A stretch of 64,000 bases of DNA from Candidatus Melainabacteria bacterium (GCA_003151275.1 PLXC01000063.1:1-64000); one strand, 5' to 3'. Shown: positions 27,085 to 35,884, counted from the stretch's first letter. Program-made: numbers and translations. The notes: generated by a model not told the origin, from the letters alone.

Positions 27085-29814
27085 ATGACGACAGAGAGCC
27101 GCCAGAACTTAATCATGTCTACACCATCCGCTACAAAATCAACTGAGACTTCAAAAATGGCTTATAACCCCGCAGAAGTCGAATCAAAGTGGACTCAACA
27201 CTGGTTCGATAACGGCGTGTTCGACCTTGACATCAACCCGGATAAGCCAAAGTTCTCGATTGCCCTGCCGCCACCCAATATTACGGGCAATTTACACATG
27301 GGGCACGCGCTCAACGGCACTCTTCAAGATGTCTTGATTCGGCTTAAGAGAATGCAGGGCTATAACGTCCTCTGGCAGCCTGGAACGGACCATGCCGGCA
27401 TCTCTACGCAGATCGTGGTCGAAAGACAGCTTAAAAAAGAAGGCAAGAATCGGCGAGATCTTGGTCGCGAAAAGTTCGTTGAGAAGGTTTGGGAGTGGCG
27501 TAACGAGTACGGCAACAATATCCTCAATCAATACAAACGCCTTGGCGTCAGCTTCAATTGGGACCGTTTGGCGTTCACCATGGATGCCAACTATGTAAAA
27601 GCAATTTATCGGGCCTTCGTCACTCTCTACAAAGAAGGCTTGATTTATCGCGGCAATCGCATCACCAACTGGTGTCCGCGCTGCTTGACCAGCTTATCTG
27701 ACTTGGAAGTCGAACATGAAGACACTGCCGGTCATCTTTATTTGATTAAGTATCCACTAGTAGATGGATCCGGCAGCCTCACCGTGGCCACCACTCGTCC
27801 AGAAACGATGTTTGGCGACGTCGCTGTAGCCGTTCATCCTGAAGACGACCGCTATAAGTCTTTCGTTGGCAAGAACGTTCGCTTGCCTCTAACGGACAGA
27901 GAGATACCGGTGATCGCAGACTCCTATGTCGAGAAGGATTTCGGCACAGGCGCTTTGAAGATCACTCCCGCCCATGACGCTAACGACTGGGAAGTTGGTC
28001 AACGCCACAAACTAGCCCAGCCAGCAGTTATCGATGCAGAAGGTAAACTGTGCGCCAATGAGTTCGTGCCTGCTGATTTGCAAGGTAAGGATCGTTTCAA
28101 AGTTCGTGAATTAGCAGTTGAGCAATTGGGCGCGCAAGAACTACTTGCCGAAGTGCAAGATTACACTCATGGCGTTGGGCACTGCGAGCGGTGTCACACA
28201 GTGATAGAGCCGTATCTGTCGGATCAGTGGTTCGTTTCCATGAAGGAACTTGTTGAACCGGCTATCAAAGCGGTTGAAGACGATCGTATCGTCTTTATTC
28301 CGGAAAGATACGCGACCACTTATCTTGATTGGATGCGCAATATCCGCGATTGGAATATTAGCCGCCAGCTTTGGTGGGGACATCGCATTCCAATTTGGAC
28401 TTGTGAAAACGGGCATGAAGACGCCTTTGAGGAACCACCGACTGAGTGCACCAAATGCGGTTCCAAGAAATTGGAGCAAGATCCAGACGTTCTGGACACC
28501 TGGTTTAGTTCTGGACTGTGGCCTTTCGCAACATTGGGCTGGCCCGATGAGACACCGATTCTGAAAGAGTTCTATCCGACAACTGTTCTCTCTACAGCCC
28601 GGGAAATCATCAATCTTTGGGTTTCACGGATGATTTTCCTGAGCTTTAAGTTCATGAAAACAATTCCGTTCAAGCATGTTCTCATCCATCCGGTTATTCA
28701 AACGCCAGATGGAAAGCGCATGTCCAAATCCAAACAAAACACCATTGATCCGCTCGACATGATCGATAAATATGGCGCGGATGCAAACAGATTCCTATTC
28801 ACATCGATAGGCGTCAAAGGTGACCAGGATGTTCGCTTCCGCGAAGATCGTTTAGATGAATACAAAAAATTCAGCAACAAACTGTGGAACACCGGCAGAT
28901 TCGTATTGGCCAAGCTGGAAGGCTACAGGCCATCCGGCATCGACATTGCGAAATTGACGCTAGCGGATAGTTGGATTCTTCATCGCTACAACACGATGTT
29001 GACTGCCGTCAATGAAGCTCACAACAACTACGATTTCCACATCGTGGCCAACGAACTATACGCTTTCATTTGGGACTACTTCTGCGATTGGTATCTTGAA
29101 ATTGCCAAAATTCAATTAGCTCAAGAGGCTGAAGGCAAAGCACCCGACGGCCAAACAAAGAAAGTTCTGCACACAATTTTCGAAGGATTGATGCGTGCTC
29201 TTCACCCGATCATGCCTTTCATTACGGAAGAATTGTGGAGTCTGATTCCGAAGAACGTAATGTTCGATCAACTAATTTCGGTCATGTTTGCACCATATCC
29301 ACGAGAAGACGATCGTTATCTCAATCCAGCTTCGGAAGAAAAGATGAGTTTCCTGATTCGCGTCATCCGCTCAATCAGAAACATGCGCCAGACTTACAAC
29401 GTGCCCGCATCGGCTGAAGCTGAAGTAATTATTTCTGTCAGCGATCCTAAGGAATTAGAGTGGCTTGAGAGTGGACGTGATTATATCCAACGACTAGGCA
29501 CCAAGGTTAATCCGCTCACAATGGGAGCTTCGCAAAAGGCGCCGTCAAAAGCTGCGCATGAAAAAATCTCGTCAGCGACGATCTATATTCCTTTAGCGAA
29601 TTTGATCGATGTAGACAAATCAAGAGAGAAGTTGAACCAGCGCAAACAATCCGTCTTGAAAGAAATCGCTAAAGTTAAAGAGACACTGGAGCGCCCTGGT
29701 TTTATTGAACGCGCGCCAGAGGATAAGGTCGAGGGAATGAAGCAACAGCTGCGCGACTTGCAACTTCAACTGGAAAGCATCGAAGCGCAACTTTCAATTC
29801 TGGACGAGTCCTAA
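27085..29814 (+). CDS. valS: Valyl-tRNA synthetase
   Basis: 909 residues, a full-length class I synthetase. The HIGH motif appears as NLHMGHALN and the KMSKS loop as KRMSKSKQN. The editing (CP1) domain lies between, with TTRPETMFGDVAVAVHP and DFGTGALKITPAHDANDW, which clear mischarged Thr-tRNA. The C-terminus has the Val-specific coiled coil (LNQRKQSVLKEIAKVKETL). The conserved part begins MAYNPAEVESKW (27157), so the first 24 residues may not be translated. Divergent from efp. Confidence 0.98.
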   Translation: MTTESRQNLIMSTPSATKSTETSKMAYNPAEVESKWTQHWFDNGVFDLDINPDKPKFSIALPPPNITGNLHMGHALNGTLQDVLIRLKRMQGYNVLWQPGTDHAGISTQIVVERQLKKEGKNRRDLGREKFVEKVWEWRNEYGNNILNQYKRLGVSFNWDRLAFTMDANYVKAIYRAFVTLYKEGLIYRGNRITNWCPRCLTSLSDLEVEHEDTAGHLYLIKYPLVDGSGSLTVATTRPETMFGDVAVAVHPEDDRYKSFVGKNVRLPLTDREIPVIADSYVEKDFGTGALKITPAHDANDWEVGQRHKLAQPAVIDAEGKLCANEFVPADLQGKDRFKVRELAVEQLGAQELLAEVQDYTHGVGHCERCHTVIEPYLSDQWFVSMKELVEPAIKAVEDDRIVFIPERYATTYLDWMRNIRDWNISRQLWWGHRIPIWTCENGHEDAFEEPPTECTKCGSKKLEQDPDVLDTWFSSGLWPFATLGWPDETPILKEFYPTTVLSTAREIINLWVSRMIFLSFKFMKTIPFKHVLIHPVIQTPDGKRMSKSKQNTIDPLDMIDKYGADANRFLFTSIGVKGDQDVRFREDRLDEYKKFSNKLWNTGRFVLAKLEGYRPSGIDIAKLTLADSWILHRYNTMLTAVNEAHNNYDFHIVANELYAFIWDYFCDWYLEIAKIQLAQEAEGKAPDGQTKKVLHTIFEGLMRALHPIMPFITEELWSLIPKNVMFDQLISVMFAPYPREDDRYLNPASEEKMSFLIRVIRSIRNMRQTYNVPASAEAEVIISVSDPKELEWLESGRDYIQRLGTKVNPLTMGASQKAPSKAAHEKISSATIYIPLANLIDVDKSREKLNQRKQSVLKEIAKVKETLERPGFIERAPEDKVEGMKQQLRDLQLQLESIEAQLSILDES

Positions 29815-29856
29815 GCCAAAGGCGGCGTCTCGCCGGCTTCTAAAACTGCCTCAAGG

Positions 29857-30654
29857 ATGCACTCCCAGTCGCTTATGCGTTCACAGGCTCTCCAACTAAT
29901 CCTTCAGACATGGACGAAGTCATGCGCATCATCAGTTGCGTTCTTCGTATTAGCACCGATCTTAGTGACTCTGTCACAGCCTGCATTGTTGGCTCAGGGA
30001 TCTGGTGAATCGGAATCTAAGCTACTGTCCGCTTTGGAGCAGGCGCAGTCCAGCGGTGCGAACAATCCGAACGTGACAGCAGCATTGGTTGCACTTGCTG
30101 ATTTTTATCGGACATCAGGAAAACTCGACGAGGCGGAACAGTACAATAGGCGAGCGATTGCAAACAATGGCGATCAGTTTGGTGCCATGGCGCCAGGCAC
30201 TTTGTCAGCATTGATATCTCTTGGCGCTACTTTGCGAGATGAAAGTAAATACGCAGAAGCTGAATTGACTTTGCGCAACGCGTTGGTAGTCGCATCGCGC
30301 CAGCCGACGTCCTCAAATCGTGGCGGACAGTTTCGCGATATCAACATTTTCTGCAACAACGTCATCGCCAATCCACGAATGTTGCAGGGCACATCAGAAA
30401 TCGCAAGAGCATATGATGCGCTTGCTGAGTTGTTCATTAAAGTAGGACGAATTCAAGATGCTGAAAGATTGTATGAACGAGTTCTGGAAATTTATGGATT
30501 ACAGCAGCCGACAACGATATTGATCGCAAACAATCCAATGTACGAGCAAGCAAATATCTTGAAACATACCTTGCTCAAACTTGCTGAAGTCTATGAGCTG
30601 GAAGGTAAGCAAGAAAAAGCTGCCGAGAGGAAGCAGCAAGCAGAAAAATTCTAG
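29857..30654 (+). CDS. Exported TPR protein
   Basis: 265 residues with a long N-terminal hydrophobic signal (SSVAFFVLAPILVTLSQPALLAQ). About four tetratricopeptide repeats follow: AALVALADFYRTSGKLDEAE, ALISLGATLRDESKYAEAE, AYDALAELFIKVGRIQDAE and LLKLAEVYELEGKQEKAA. Between repeats 2 and 3 is a non-repeat insert with one Cys. Likely a periplasmic scaffold; partner unknown. 42 bp after valS, so possibly co-transcribed. Confidence 0.8.
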   Translation: MHSQSLMRSQALQLILQTWTKSCASSVAFFVLAPILVTLSQPALLAQGSGESESKLLSALEQAQSSGANNPNVTAALVALADFYRTSGKLDEAEQYNRRAIANNGDQFGAMAPGTLSALISLGATLRDESKYAEAELTLRNALVVASRQPTSSNRGGQFRDINIFCNNVIANPRMLQGTSEIARAYDALAELFIKVGRIQDAERLYERVLEIYGLQQPTTILIANNPMYEQANILKHTLLKLAEVYELEGKQEKAAERKQQAEKF

Positions 30655-30820
30655 CGCGGGTGAGCTTAGAAGGTTTTATAATCGGCAAGGAACATTCACT
30701 AAGAGTCGACTGTCTATTTTTTCAGCAGAGGAGATCGCCGATGAGTATGCCGGCTCGATCCACTTCTGCGCCAAATCACCTAACAGACATCAGCGGCTTC
30801 TACAAAATTGAGGACCCAAG

Positions 30821-30994
30821 ATGGACCGGAAGAATCAAAAACGAAACGAACGCCCAAATGATGTGGAAGAAGAGCACGTGGACAAAGGCGGCTTGAAGAG
30901 CGAGACGAAAACGCAAGGTCTTAAGCCGGACACATCGACACTTCCAGAAACTGAACCTGACGACGAAGCAACCGAGGACTCTGACGAAGTTTGA
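30821..30994 (+). CDS. Small hydrophilic acidic protein (57 residues)
   Basis: ATG 30821 has GAGGA 6 bases upstream. The product starts very basic (MDRKNQKRNERPN) and ends very acidic (ETEPDDEATEDSDEV), with no hydrophobic core, suggesting an intrinsically disordered protein. Another short frame with a good ribosome-binding site (GAGGAG before ATG 30741, 51 residues, ending at 30896) overlaps it in a different frame. Only one is likely real and the acid-tailed one has the more protein-like composition. Confidence 0.45.
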   Translation: MDRKNQKRNERPNDVEEEHVDKGGLKSETKTQGLKPDTSTLPETEPDDEATEDSDEV

Positions 30995-31028
30995 TAGTAC
31001 TTGTACACTGAATTAGACAACGCACAGG

Positions 31029-31109
31029 TTGGAATCCCGCACATGAGAAATCCCCGCATGTTGGAATCCCGCACATGTTGAGGATCCAGGCACATGTTGG
31101 AGGATCCCC
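31029..31109. repeat. Degenerate short direct repeats
   Basis: TTGGAATCCCGCACATG occurs exactly at 31029-31045 and 31061-31077. Diverged copies follow at 31078-31096 and from 31097. They lie just downstream of the YedK-like gene's stop on the opposite strand. Not a CRISPR: units are short and partly abutting. Confidence 0.75.
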
Positions 31110-31132
31110 AGAGCAGTTCAATTCCCCTGATT

Positions 31133-31825
31133 CTAGGACGAATTTGCTATCGCCAGCGTGCATTCTTTACTGTTATTTTTTACAGAATTCACGATTGGAG
31201 AGACCGCAAAAGTTTCGATTTCTCCTTTATAAGGCTCAAGATATTGAGCCAAAATTTTCGTATCCTTTTGCTCAGGATCAAGCCATATACTTTCGCCTTC
31301 CGGTGTCAAAATGGCGGGCATACGTCCATGAATTTCTGACATTGCTTCATTGCCAGGAACAGTGATGATGGCGCATGTACGGAGGTTTACCGAGCCGTCA
31401 GCTGATTGCCAATCATCGTAAAGTCCAGCAAATCCGAACAGCTGGTCGCCAGGCAATCGAATCCGAATTGGTTGTTTTTTTCCCTCAACAGTCTTCCATT
31501 CATAAAATCCATCAGCGGGAATTATGCATCGCTTTTTTGCCAGAGAGCTTTTGAAGGATGGTTTTTCAATTACTGTTTCAACGCGAGCATTTATGAATGG
31601 TTTATGGCTTCGGGTATCCCTTACCCAGAACGGCACTAGCCCCCATTTCACAATTTGCAGAACACGAATGGTTTGGTTTGACTCATTTGTCTGGTTCAAA
31701 ACTACTGGCACCATATGCGATGGCGCAACGTTGTAATTCGGGGTCAGCTCAAATATTTCCTTGAGCACATTGAACCGTTCAAGGATCTCTTCTGTTGAAT
31801 GAGAAATGGTATAGCGTCCGCACAT
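31133..31825 (-). CDS. YedK/HMCES (SRAP) family abasic-site crosslinking protein
   Basis: 230 residues beginning MCGRYT, where Cys2 becomes the catalytic N-terminal residue after Met removal and forms a thiazolidine link to abasic sites in single-stranded DNA. Other family landmarks are NYNVAPSH, NARVETVIEKPSF, RCIIPADGFYEW and the active-site His in EIHGRMPAIL. The length is typical. The role is protection of abasic DNA during replication. It stands alone with no LexA-type site recognised. Confidence 0.95.
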   Translation of the reverse strand: MCGRYTISHSTEEILERFNVLKEIFELTPNYNVAPSHMVPVVLNQTNESNQTIRVLQIVKWGLVPFWVRDTRSHKPFINARVETVIEKPSFKSSLAKKRCIIPADGFYEWKTVEGKKQPIRIRLPGDQLFGFAGLYDDWQSADGSVNLRTCAIITVPGNEAMSEIHGRMPAILTPEGESIWLDPEQKDTKILAQYLEPYKGEIETFAVSPIVNSVKNNSKECTLAIANSS

Positions 31826-31934
31826 GCCGCCAATCCTATCGAAAAAACAAAATTGCTGCGCATAAAACTCTGCTTAACCTTGCACATTGTTCAACACTTA
31901 GATGCTTGCTGCTTCGACGAACTTTGTTCCATCC

Positions 31935-31976
31935 TTGACGCTGCCGGTCTTTTCTGAAATAATCTAGATAATCTAG
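31935..31976 (+). promoter_or_regulatory. Toxin-antitoxin promoter with overlapping palindromic operator
   Basis: TTGACG (31935-31940), a 17-bp spacer and AATAAT (31958-31963) form a promoter. The palindrome ATCTAGAT (31962-31969), followed two bases later by another ATCTAG (31971-31976), overlaps the -10 element. This is the arrangement expected of a Phd/YefM-type autorepressor operator. Confidence 0.6.
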
Positions 31977-32000
31977 CCATAACTTCGGAGTAAGTACGCT

Positions 32001-32246
32001 ATGGTCATGGAATGGAATCTTGCGGATGCAAAAAATCGATTTAGTGAATTGGTAACGCTCGCCCTCTCCAAGGGACCTCAATTAGTGCGGCGGCGACAAG
32101 ATTCTGTCGTCGTAATATCGTCGCAGGAATACGACAGGCTGACCGGTGACAAGCCAACGTTCAAAGACTACCTCGCCAACGGTGAATCTTTTGAAGGGCT
32201 AGATTTAGAACGTGACAGCAGTAATGACAGAGCCGTCGAACTGTGA
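32001..32246 (+). CDS. Phd/YefM-family antitoxin
   Basis: 81 residues. The N-terminal DNA-binding half has the family pattern WNLADAKNRFSELVTLALSKGPQLVRRR and VVVISSQEYDRL. The C-terminal half (KPTFKDYLANGESFEGLDLE) should be the disordered toxin-binding tail. Its stop overlaps the toxin start by 4 bp (GTGA), so the pair is translationally coupled. ATG 32001 and ATG 32007 are both possible starts. Confidence 0.9.
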   Translation: MVMEWNLADAKNRFSELVTLALSKGPQLVRRRQDSVVVISSQEYDRLTGDKPTFKDYLANGESFEGLDLERDSSNDRAVEL

Positions 32247-32656
32247 GAGTTCTTCTCGACACTTGTGTTTTAGCCGAAATACGTCGACCGCAAGGCAGTC
32301 CGGGTGTGAAGCGCGCCCTATCCGAGTTGCCCGATGACGCATTGTTCCTGAGTGTGCTCTCGCTCGGAGAGATCAGCAAAGGAATCTCGCTGCTACAGGA
32401 CGGGAAAAAGAAACAAGCTTTGACGAGTTGGCTGAGTGGGCTCCAAAAAGAATTCACTGCCAGGATCTTGCCCGTCAATCCTGATATAGCAATGATTTGG
32501 GGCGAACTTACCGCCCGCGCTCAGAACTCAGGTGTCTCTATTCCGGCTGTGGATGGCTTGCTGGCTGCGACTGCGTTGCATAATGGGCTGCACATTATGA
32601 CCAGAAACACACGGCATTTTTCCAGCAGTGGTGCGCTGGTCATTGATCCATGGTAG
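32243..32656 (+). CDS. PIN-domain toxin (VapC-like ribonuclease)
   Basis: 137 residues from GTG 32243. The acidic PIN residues are recognisable: LLDTCVLAE (first Asp), SLGEISKG (Glu), PAVDGLLAATAL (Asp) and the final TRNTRHF segment (Asn replacing the usual Asp in TRNxxDF). VapC toxins cleave tRNA or rRNA. Pairing a PIN toxin with a Phd-type antitoxin is common. Confidence 0.92.
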   Translation: MRVLLDTCVLAEIRRPQGSPGVKRALSELPDDALFLSVLSLGEISKGISLLQDGKKKQALTSWLSGLQKEFTARILPVNPDIAMIWGELTARAQNSGVSIPAVDGLLAATALHNGLHIMTRNTRHFSSSGALVIDPW

Positions 32657-32667
32657 GAAGCCGATCA

Positions 32668-32697
32668 GCGCACCACATCCGGTGCGCTAGTCGATGC
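32668..32697. repeat. 30-bp hairpin repeat, copy A
   Basis: Begins with the perfect inverted repeat GCGCACC-ACATCC-GGTGCGC and continues CTAGTCGATGC. An identical 30-bp copy lies at 33534-33563, and the 16-bp core GCACCACATCCGGTGC is also present at 22490-22505. This copy is non-coding, 12 bp past the PIN toxin stop. Confidence 0.9.
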
Positions 32698-32965
32698 GTG
32701 TGCCAGATATTCTGTAATTTTGGCGAACACGAGATTTCCGTAATGCAATGACCGTCTTGTCTACTGTGGTGTCCATATGGCCTATATTAACCCCAAAATG
32801 ACTGAGAATCGTTAAAAGTGCCCACAGATGACAGATGGGAGAAATCCCATGGTCGCCCGTTGTTCAACAAAAAATTGATGGTTCACAAAATGCACACATG
32901 CGAGGCGTAAATTGTCCACACAGTAAGAAAGCAGCCGTTTTTTGACGCTGCATGGGGAGGTAACA

Positions 32966-33223
32966 ATGAAGTCGAATCGAATCTACTGGGCCGTGAGCGC
33001 CCTATTACTCGCAACGTCCACATTTGCCGCTCCACCATCACACGCTGACTCTCAAAATGAGGTCAAGCCAGTTGCAGAGCCATACGAGCCTGGTAGCTCA
33101 GCAGTTCTGAATGAATGGCACTTCAGCCCGGGTGAGCCGACAACAATTGCTTCGAACTTTCGCTCTCACCAACACAATTCCGGTCGCTGCCGGAACAGCC
33201 ATCACCACCATTCCCCGACGTAA
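32966..33223 (+). CDS. Small exported His-rich protein
   Basis: 85 residues from ATG 32966, preceded by GGGGAGG. The signal peptide is clear (AVSALLLATSTFAAPPSHADS). The mature part is short and ends in a cluster of His and one Cys (RSHQHNSGRCRNSHHHHSPT), suggesting metal binding. No family recognised. A good terminator follows. Confidence 0.6.
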   Translation: MKSNRIYWAVSALLLATSTFAAPPSHADSQNEVKPVAEPYEPGSSAVLNEWHFSPGEPTTIASNFRSHQHNSGRCRNSHHHHSPT

Positions 33224-33244
33224 CTCCTCCTCCTATGCAAGTTG

Positions 33245-33282
33245 ATAAACAGGACTGTTCCCCGGTCCTGTTTATTAATTTG
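33245..33282. terminator. Intrinsic terminator
   Basis: ATAAACAGGAC (33245-33255) and GTCCTGTTTAT (33265-33275) form an 11-bp perfect stem with a 9-nt loop, followed by TAATTT. Located 22 bp after the His-rich protein gene; it may also serve the gene on the opposite strand. Confidence 0.75.
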
Positions 33283-33377
33283 GAGAGTCCTTCCCACCAT
33301 TACAGAACATCACCCTCGTCGCCATGTTGGTAAAGAGGCAATCGCGCTGTATGCGAAGTTCGCAGAGCCCGTCTAAA

Positions 33378-34685
33378 TTAGTATTTCCAAAAGCTGCCGT
33401 CTTCATCCGGATCTGGAGGAGCAGTTTTTGTAGCGGTAGGAGAGGGAAGAGCGAAAGTCTGAAGATGCTGGCCAGCCTCATTGCGTGAAGTGCTACTCTT
33501 ACGATTCATCAAGGCTTGAGAAGCTGGACCTCCGCGCACCACATCCGGTGCGCTAGTCGATGCTGTTGGGGCGGACACAGGCGCGGGCGGCATTAACGTC
33601 ATGATCGTGATTGCGCCCACAACTAGCACTATTGCCCCGACAGCAAGCATAATCAAGTCCTTCTTTCTCTTCAGCTGAACGGGGCAATCAGAGGTCATAA
33701 ACTTGCCATCAGCTCTATTATAAAGAGTAAATTTTTTGCGATTCTCTCGGTTGAAGATTAGCGCCTCGGCTTCAGGGCGCTCCATTCCGGCAAGGTTGTA
33801 TACAGGCGTCTGACAAGTTGCACAATAACGATACTTATCTTTTGACTCTGTCTCTTCCCAGGTCCAAGCGCACGGCGTCGCCGGCCTATCTCCTTTGATC
33901 GGCACCACGGGTGGTTTAGGTGGCTCGTTCGATTTTTCCTTTAGACGCTGTGCAACTTCCAGTTCCTTTTTGGCAGTTGACCTGGAAACCGCTTCTAAAA
34001 GCAGACTATGATCCAACATGGTCTTTGCCACAAACTGCTGACGTACCTGGGGTCTGGCAGACGCAGTCTCTGTGTTTTCAGATCGAGCCTCTGACTCTGG
34101 TAAGGCAGCTGCCGTCCCCGTATTCTCTGATCGAGCCTCTGTGCCTGGCAAAGCGACCTCGCTCGACTCAGTCGGCATTAGACTTTCGAGATTTTCGACC
34201 GAAATCTCAAGCATGGTCTTAGAAATTTTCTTTTTCAGTATCTTTAATTTTTGCACAGACTTCGGTGGAGACGTTTCAGGGGTGTCGGATTTGAACATGC
34301 CGATTCCATCAAGCATTTCCAAATCAAGCATCGTTTTAGCAACAGGCTTGCTCGGTTTTTGACCAGAAGTCTCCTCTAATCCTGCAGTTTTAGCAGCTGC
34401 CTCAGCTAGATCTTTAATTGCATCAAGGCTCGTTATTGAATCCTCAAGCAAAGTCTTGGAGACTTTTCTTGGTTGTGGTTGCTTTTTCTCTTGCTCTTTC
34501 AGAGGCGGTTTTGTCCCTGCGTCTGAGTCTCCAGCTAGTCCCTCTGTAAGTGGGTTGATCAGGTCTGCAAGATTAATGTCCATCATTGTTCTCGCCACTC
34601 TCAGTTTAGCTGGAATGGCATCATCAGCTGATTTTTGATCATCTTGGCTGGGTAGCGGTGCTTCCCCACCTGAATCTTGAGTCAT
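33378..34685 (-). CDS. Membrane protein with five KTMLD-type motifs and a CxxC domain
   Basis: 435 residues; GGAGA precedes ATG 34685 by about 6 bases. The long disordered N-terminal half carries five motifs: ARTMMD (T33), SKTLLE (T78), AKTMLD (T118), SKTMLE (T157), AKTMLD (T222). Each has a basic residue at -1 and Asp/Glu at +3 of Thr. A compact domain follows (about 268-338): TPCAWTW (C272), CATC (C288, C291), VYNLAGMERPEAEAL, RADGKFMTSDC (C334). One membrane helix at about 353-370 and a short Ser/Thr/Pro tail, predicted outside. Paralogue of the product at 38430. I infer a kinase substrate and scaffold. Part of the tail is encoded by a 30-bp hairpin repeat. Confidence 0.8.
   Translation of the reverse strand: MTQDSGGEAPLPSQDDQKSADDAIPAKLRVARTMMDINLADLINPLTEGLAGDSDAGTKPPLKEQEKKQPQPRKVSKTLLEDSITSLDAIKDLAEAAAKTAGLEETSGQKPSKPVAKTMLDLEMLDGIGMFKSDTPETSPPKSVQKLKILKKKISKTMLEISVENLESLMPTESSEVALPGTEARSENTGTAAALPESEARSENTETASARPQVRQQFVAKTMLDHSLLLEAVSRSTAKKELEVAQRLKEKSNEPPKPPVVPIKGDRPATPCAWTWEETESKDKYRYCATCQTPVYNLAGMERPEAEALIFNRENRKKFTLYNRADGKFMTSDCPVQLKRKKDLIMLAVGAIVLVVGAITIMTLMPPAPVSAPTASTSAPDVVRGGPASQALMNRKSSTSRNEAGQHLQTFALPSPTATKTAPPDPDEDGSFWKY
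33534..33563. repeat. 30-bp hairpin repeat, copy B, inside a coding region
   Basis: Identical to 32668-32697. On the minus strand it is read in frame as ASTSAPDVVR in the C-terminal tail of the CxxC membrane protein, so the element was accommodated without breaking the gene. Confidence 0.9.
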
Positions 34686-34828
34686 GAAAATCTCCAGTGC
34701 CGATGGTTCGGTTTAAAAGCACATCATATATGAGTAGCAGCACCCTGGCAAAAACTCGATTACCAGTGCATAGGGTCATGTACTATAGGAGGCGAATGGC
34801 TTTTGAACTAAAGAAAAAATCCCCCTAA

Positions 34829-34840
34829 AAAATTTCCGCT
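34829..34840 (+). promoter_or_regulatory. Shared upstream 12-mer, copy 1
   Basis: AAAATTTCCGCT lies 48 bp before the first TadE-like gene. The same 12-mer lies at 35831-35842, 42 bp before the TadG-like gene. It may be a regulatory or processing site; this is a weak, two-copy observation. Confidence 0.3.
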
Positions 34841-34888
34841 ACCCGTTGATCAGACATAGAACAGACCAAGACCAAGAGAACACCAGCA

Positions 34889-35401
34889 ATGAAAAGAAAA
34901 CGACGCACATCATTACGTGACTCCTATGGTGCGTCGGGTATGGCTGAGTTTGGGCCAGCTCTTGGAGTGCTTTTGATTGCCATCTTCTTTCCGCTAGTCG
35001 ATTTACTAAGCGTTTGCATTTCTTACGGACTCTGCATGGTTTTAAATACCAATCAGGTGAACGAAGCAGCTTTGCTACCTTACCTTGATGCAAGAAATAG
35101 CTCAGGCTCAGTTGTGAAGGGAATACCTGATACCTGGGCTAATGGCATGGGGCACTTTGTAAAGATGCAAGGACAACCAACAACTGAAGTTAATTATCGC
35201 TCTGGGCAAAATAGCGCCGATTCTCTTAACAACGCCGTTGTAGACAAAGTTGTAAGAGTAACAACGACTATTGTTTGCACTCCGTTTCTACCGATTCCCT
35301 TGCCTGTAGTCAATGTGCCTGGACTTAACGGTCCAATGACTTTCACAATTTCGGCGGAGCGCCCTATGGAAAACCCTGATTTTGCTGACCCCAAATCCTA
35401 A
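34889..35401 (+). CDS. TadE-like pseudopilin/pilus assembly protein
   Basis: 170 residues. A short basic N-terminus is followed by GASGMAEFGPALGVLLIAIF and a long hydrophobic helix. Small residues plus a Glu at the start of the helix are the hallmark of TadE-type minor pilins processed by a prepilin peptidase. The rest is extracytoplasmic with a late VCTPFLPIPLPVV strand segment. First of three adjacent Tad-like genes. No Tad ATPase or secretin gene is in the window. Confidence 0.75.
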   Translation: MKRKRRTSLRDSYGASGMAEFGPALGVLLIAIFFPLVDLLSVCISYGLCMVLNTNQVNEAALLPYLDARNSSGSVVKGIPDTWANGMGHFVKMQGQPTTEVNYRSGQNSADSLNNAVVDKVVRVTTTIVCTPFLPIPLPVVNVPGLNGPMTFTISAERPMENPDFADPKS

Positions 35402-35416
35402 CATGCTCGAGATCCA

Positions 35417-35827
35417 TTGAAAGACATGCTGACGAAATATCTGAAAAAGAATTCCAGAGCTCGTAAAGGATCCAACCTCGCCGAATCGGCAGTAGCAGCC
35501 ATTATACTTATTCCGATCGCGCTTGCGATCCTTGATTTGATCGTGCTCGTATCCGCAAATTCGATGAATGACACCGCCGCAAAGAATGCCGCTCGCGCAG
35601 CTGCCAACCAAGCAGATCAGCCAACGGCCGGTGAGGCTGCCGCAAATGCGCTGAGCACATTTCACAAATCCTCGATCATTACGAACATTGACGTCGTCTT
35701 GCAATGGACCCCCGATCAAGTCACATGCGTAACGACGATGAAAGTACACTTGCCTGTGCCTTTCCCGGGTTTTAGCGATCTTGTTTTTACGGCAAAAGAT
35801 GTAGAGCCGGTGATTGCCCAGAAGTGA
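35417..35827 (+). CDS. TadE-like pseudopilin, second copy
   Basis: 136 residues from TTG 35417 (ATG 35426 possible). Basic N-terminus, then GSNLAESAVAAIILIPIALAI, again with Glu near the start of one hydrophobic helix, followed by MNDTAAKNAARAAA, as in TadE/TadG families. 15 bp after the first TadE-like gene, so co-transcribed. Confidence 0.78.
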   Translation: MKDMLTKYLKKNSRARKGSNLAESAVAAIILIPIALAILDLIVLVSANSMNDTAAKNAARAAANQADQPTAGEAAANALSTFHKSSIITNIDVVLQWTPDQVTCVTTMKVHLPVPFPGFSDLVFTAKDVEPVIAQK

Positions 35828-35830
35828 TAG

Positions 35831-35842
35831 AAAATTTCCGCT
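35831..35842 (+). promoter_or_regulatory. Shared upstream 12-mer, copy 2
   Basis: AAAATTTCCGCT, identical to 34829-34840, placed between the second TadE-like gene and the TadG-like gene. Confidence 0.3.
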
Positions 35843-35884
35843 TTAGTATTACATCTTGTCCACGTTATTCAGAGGTAAAAAAGA

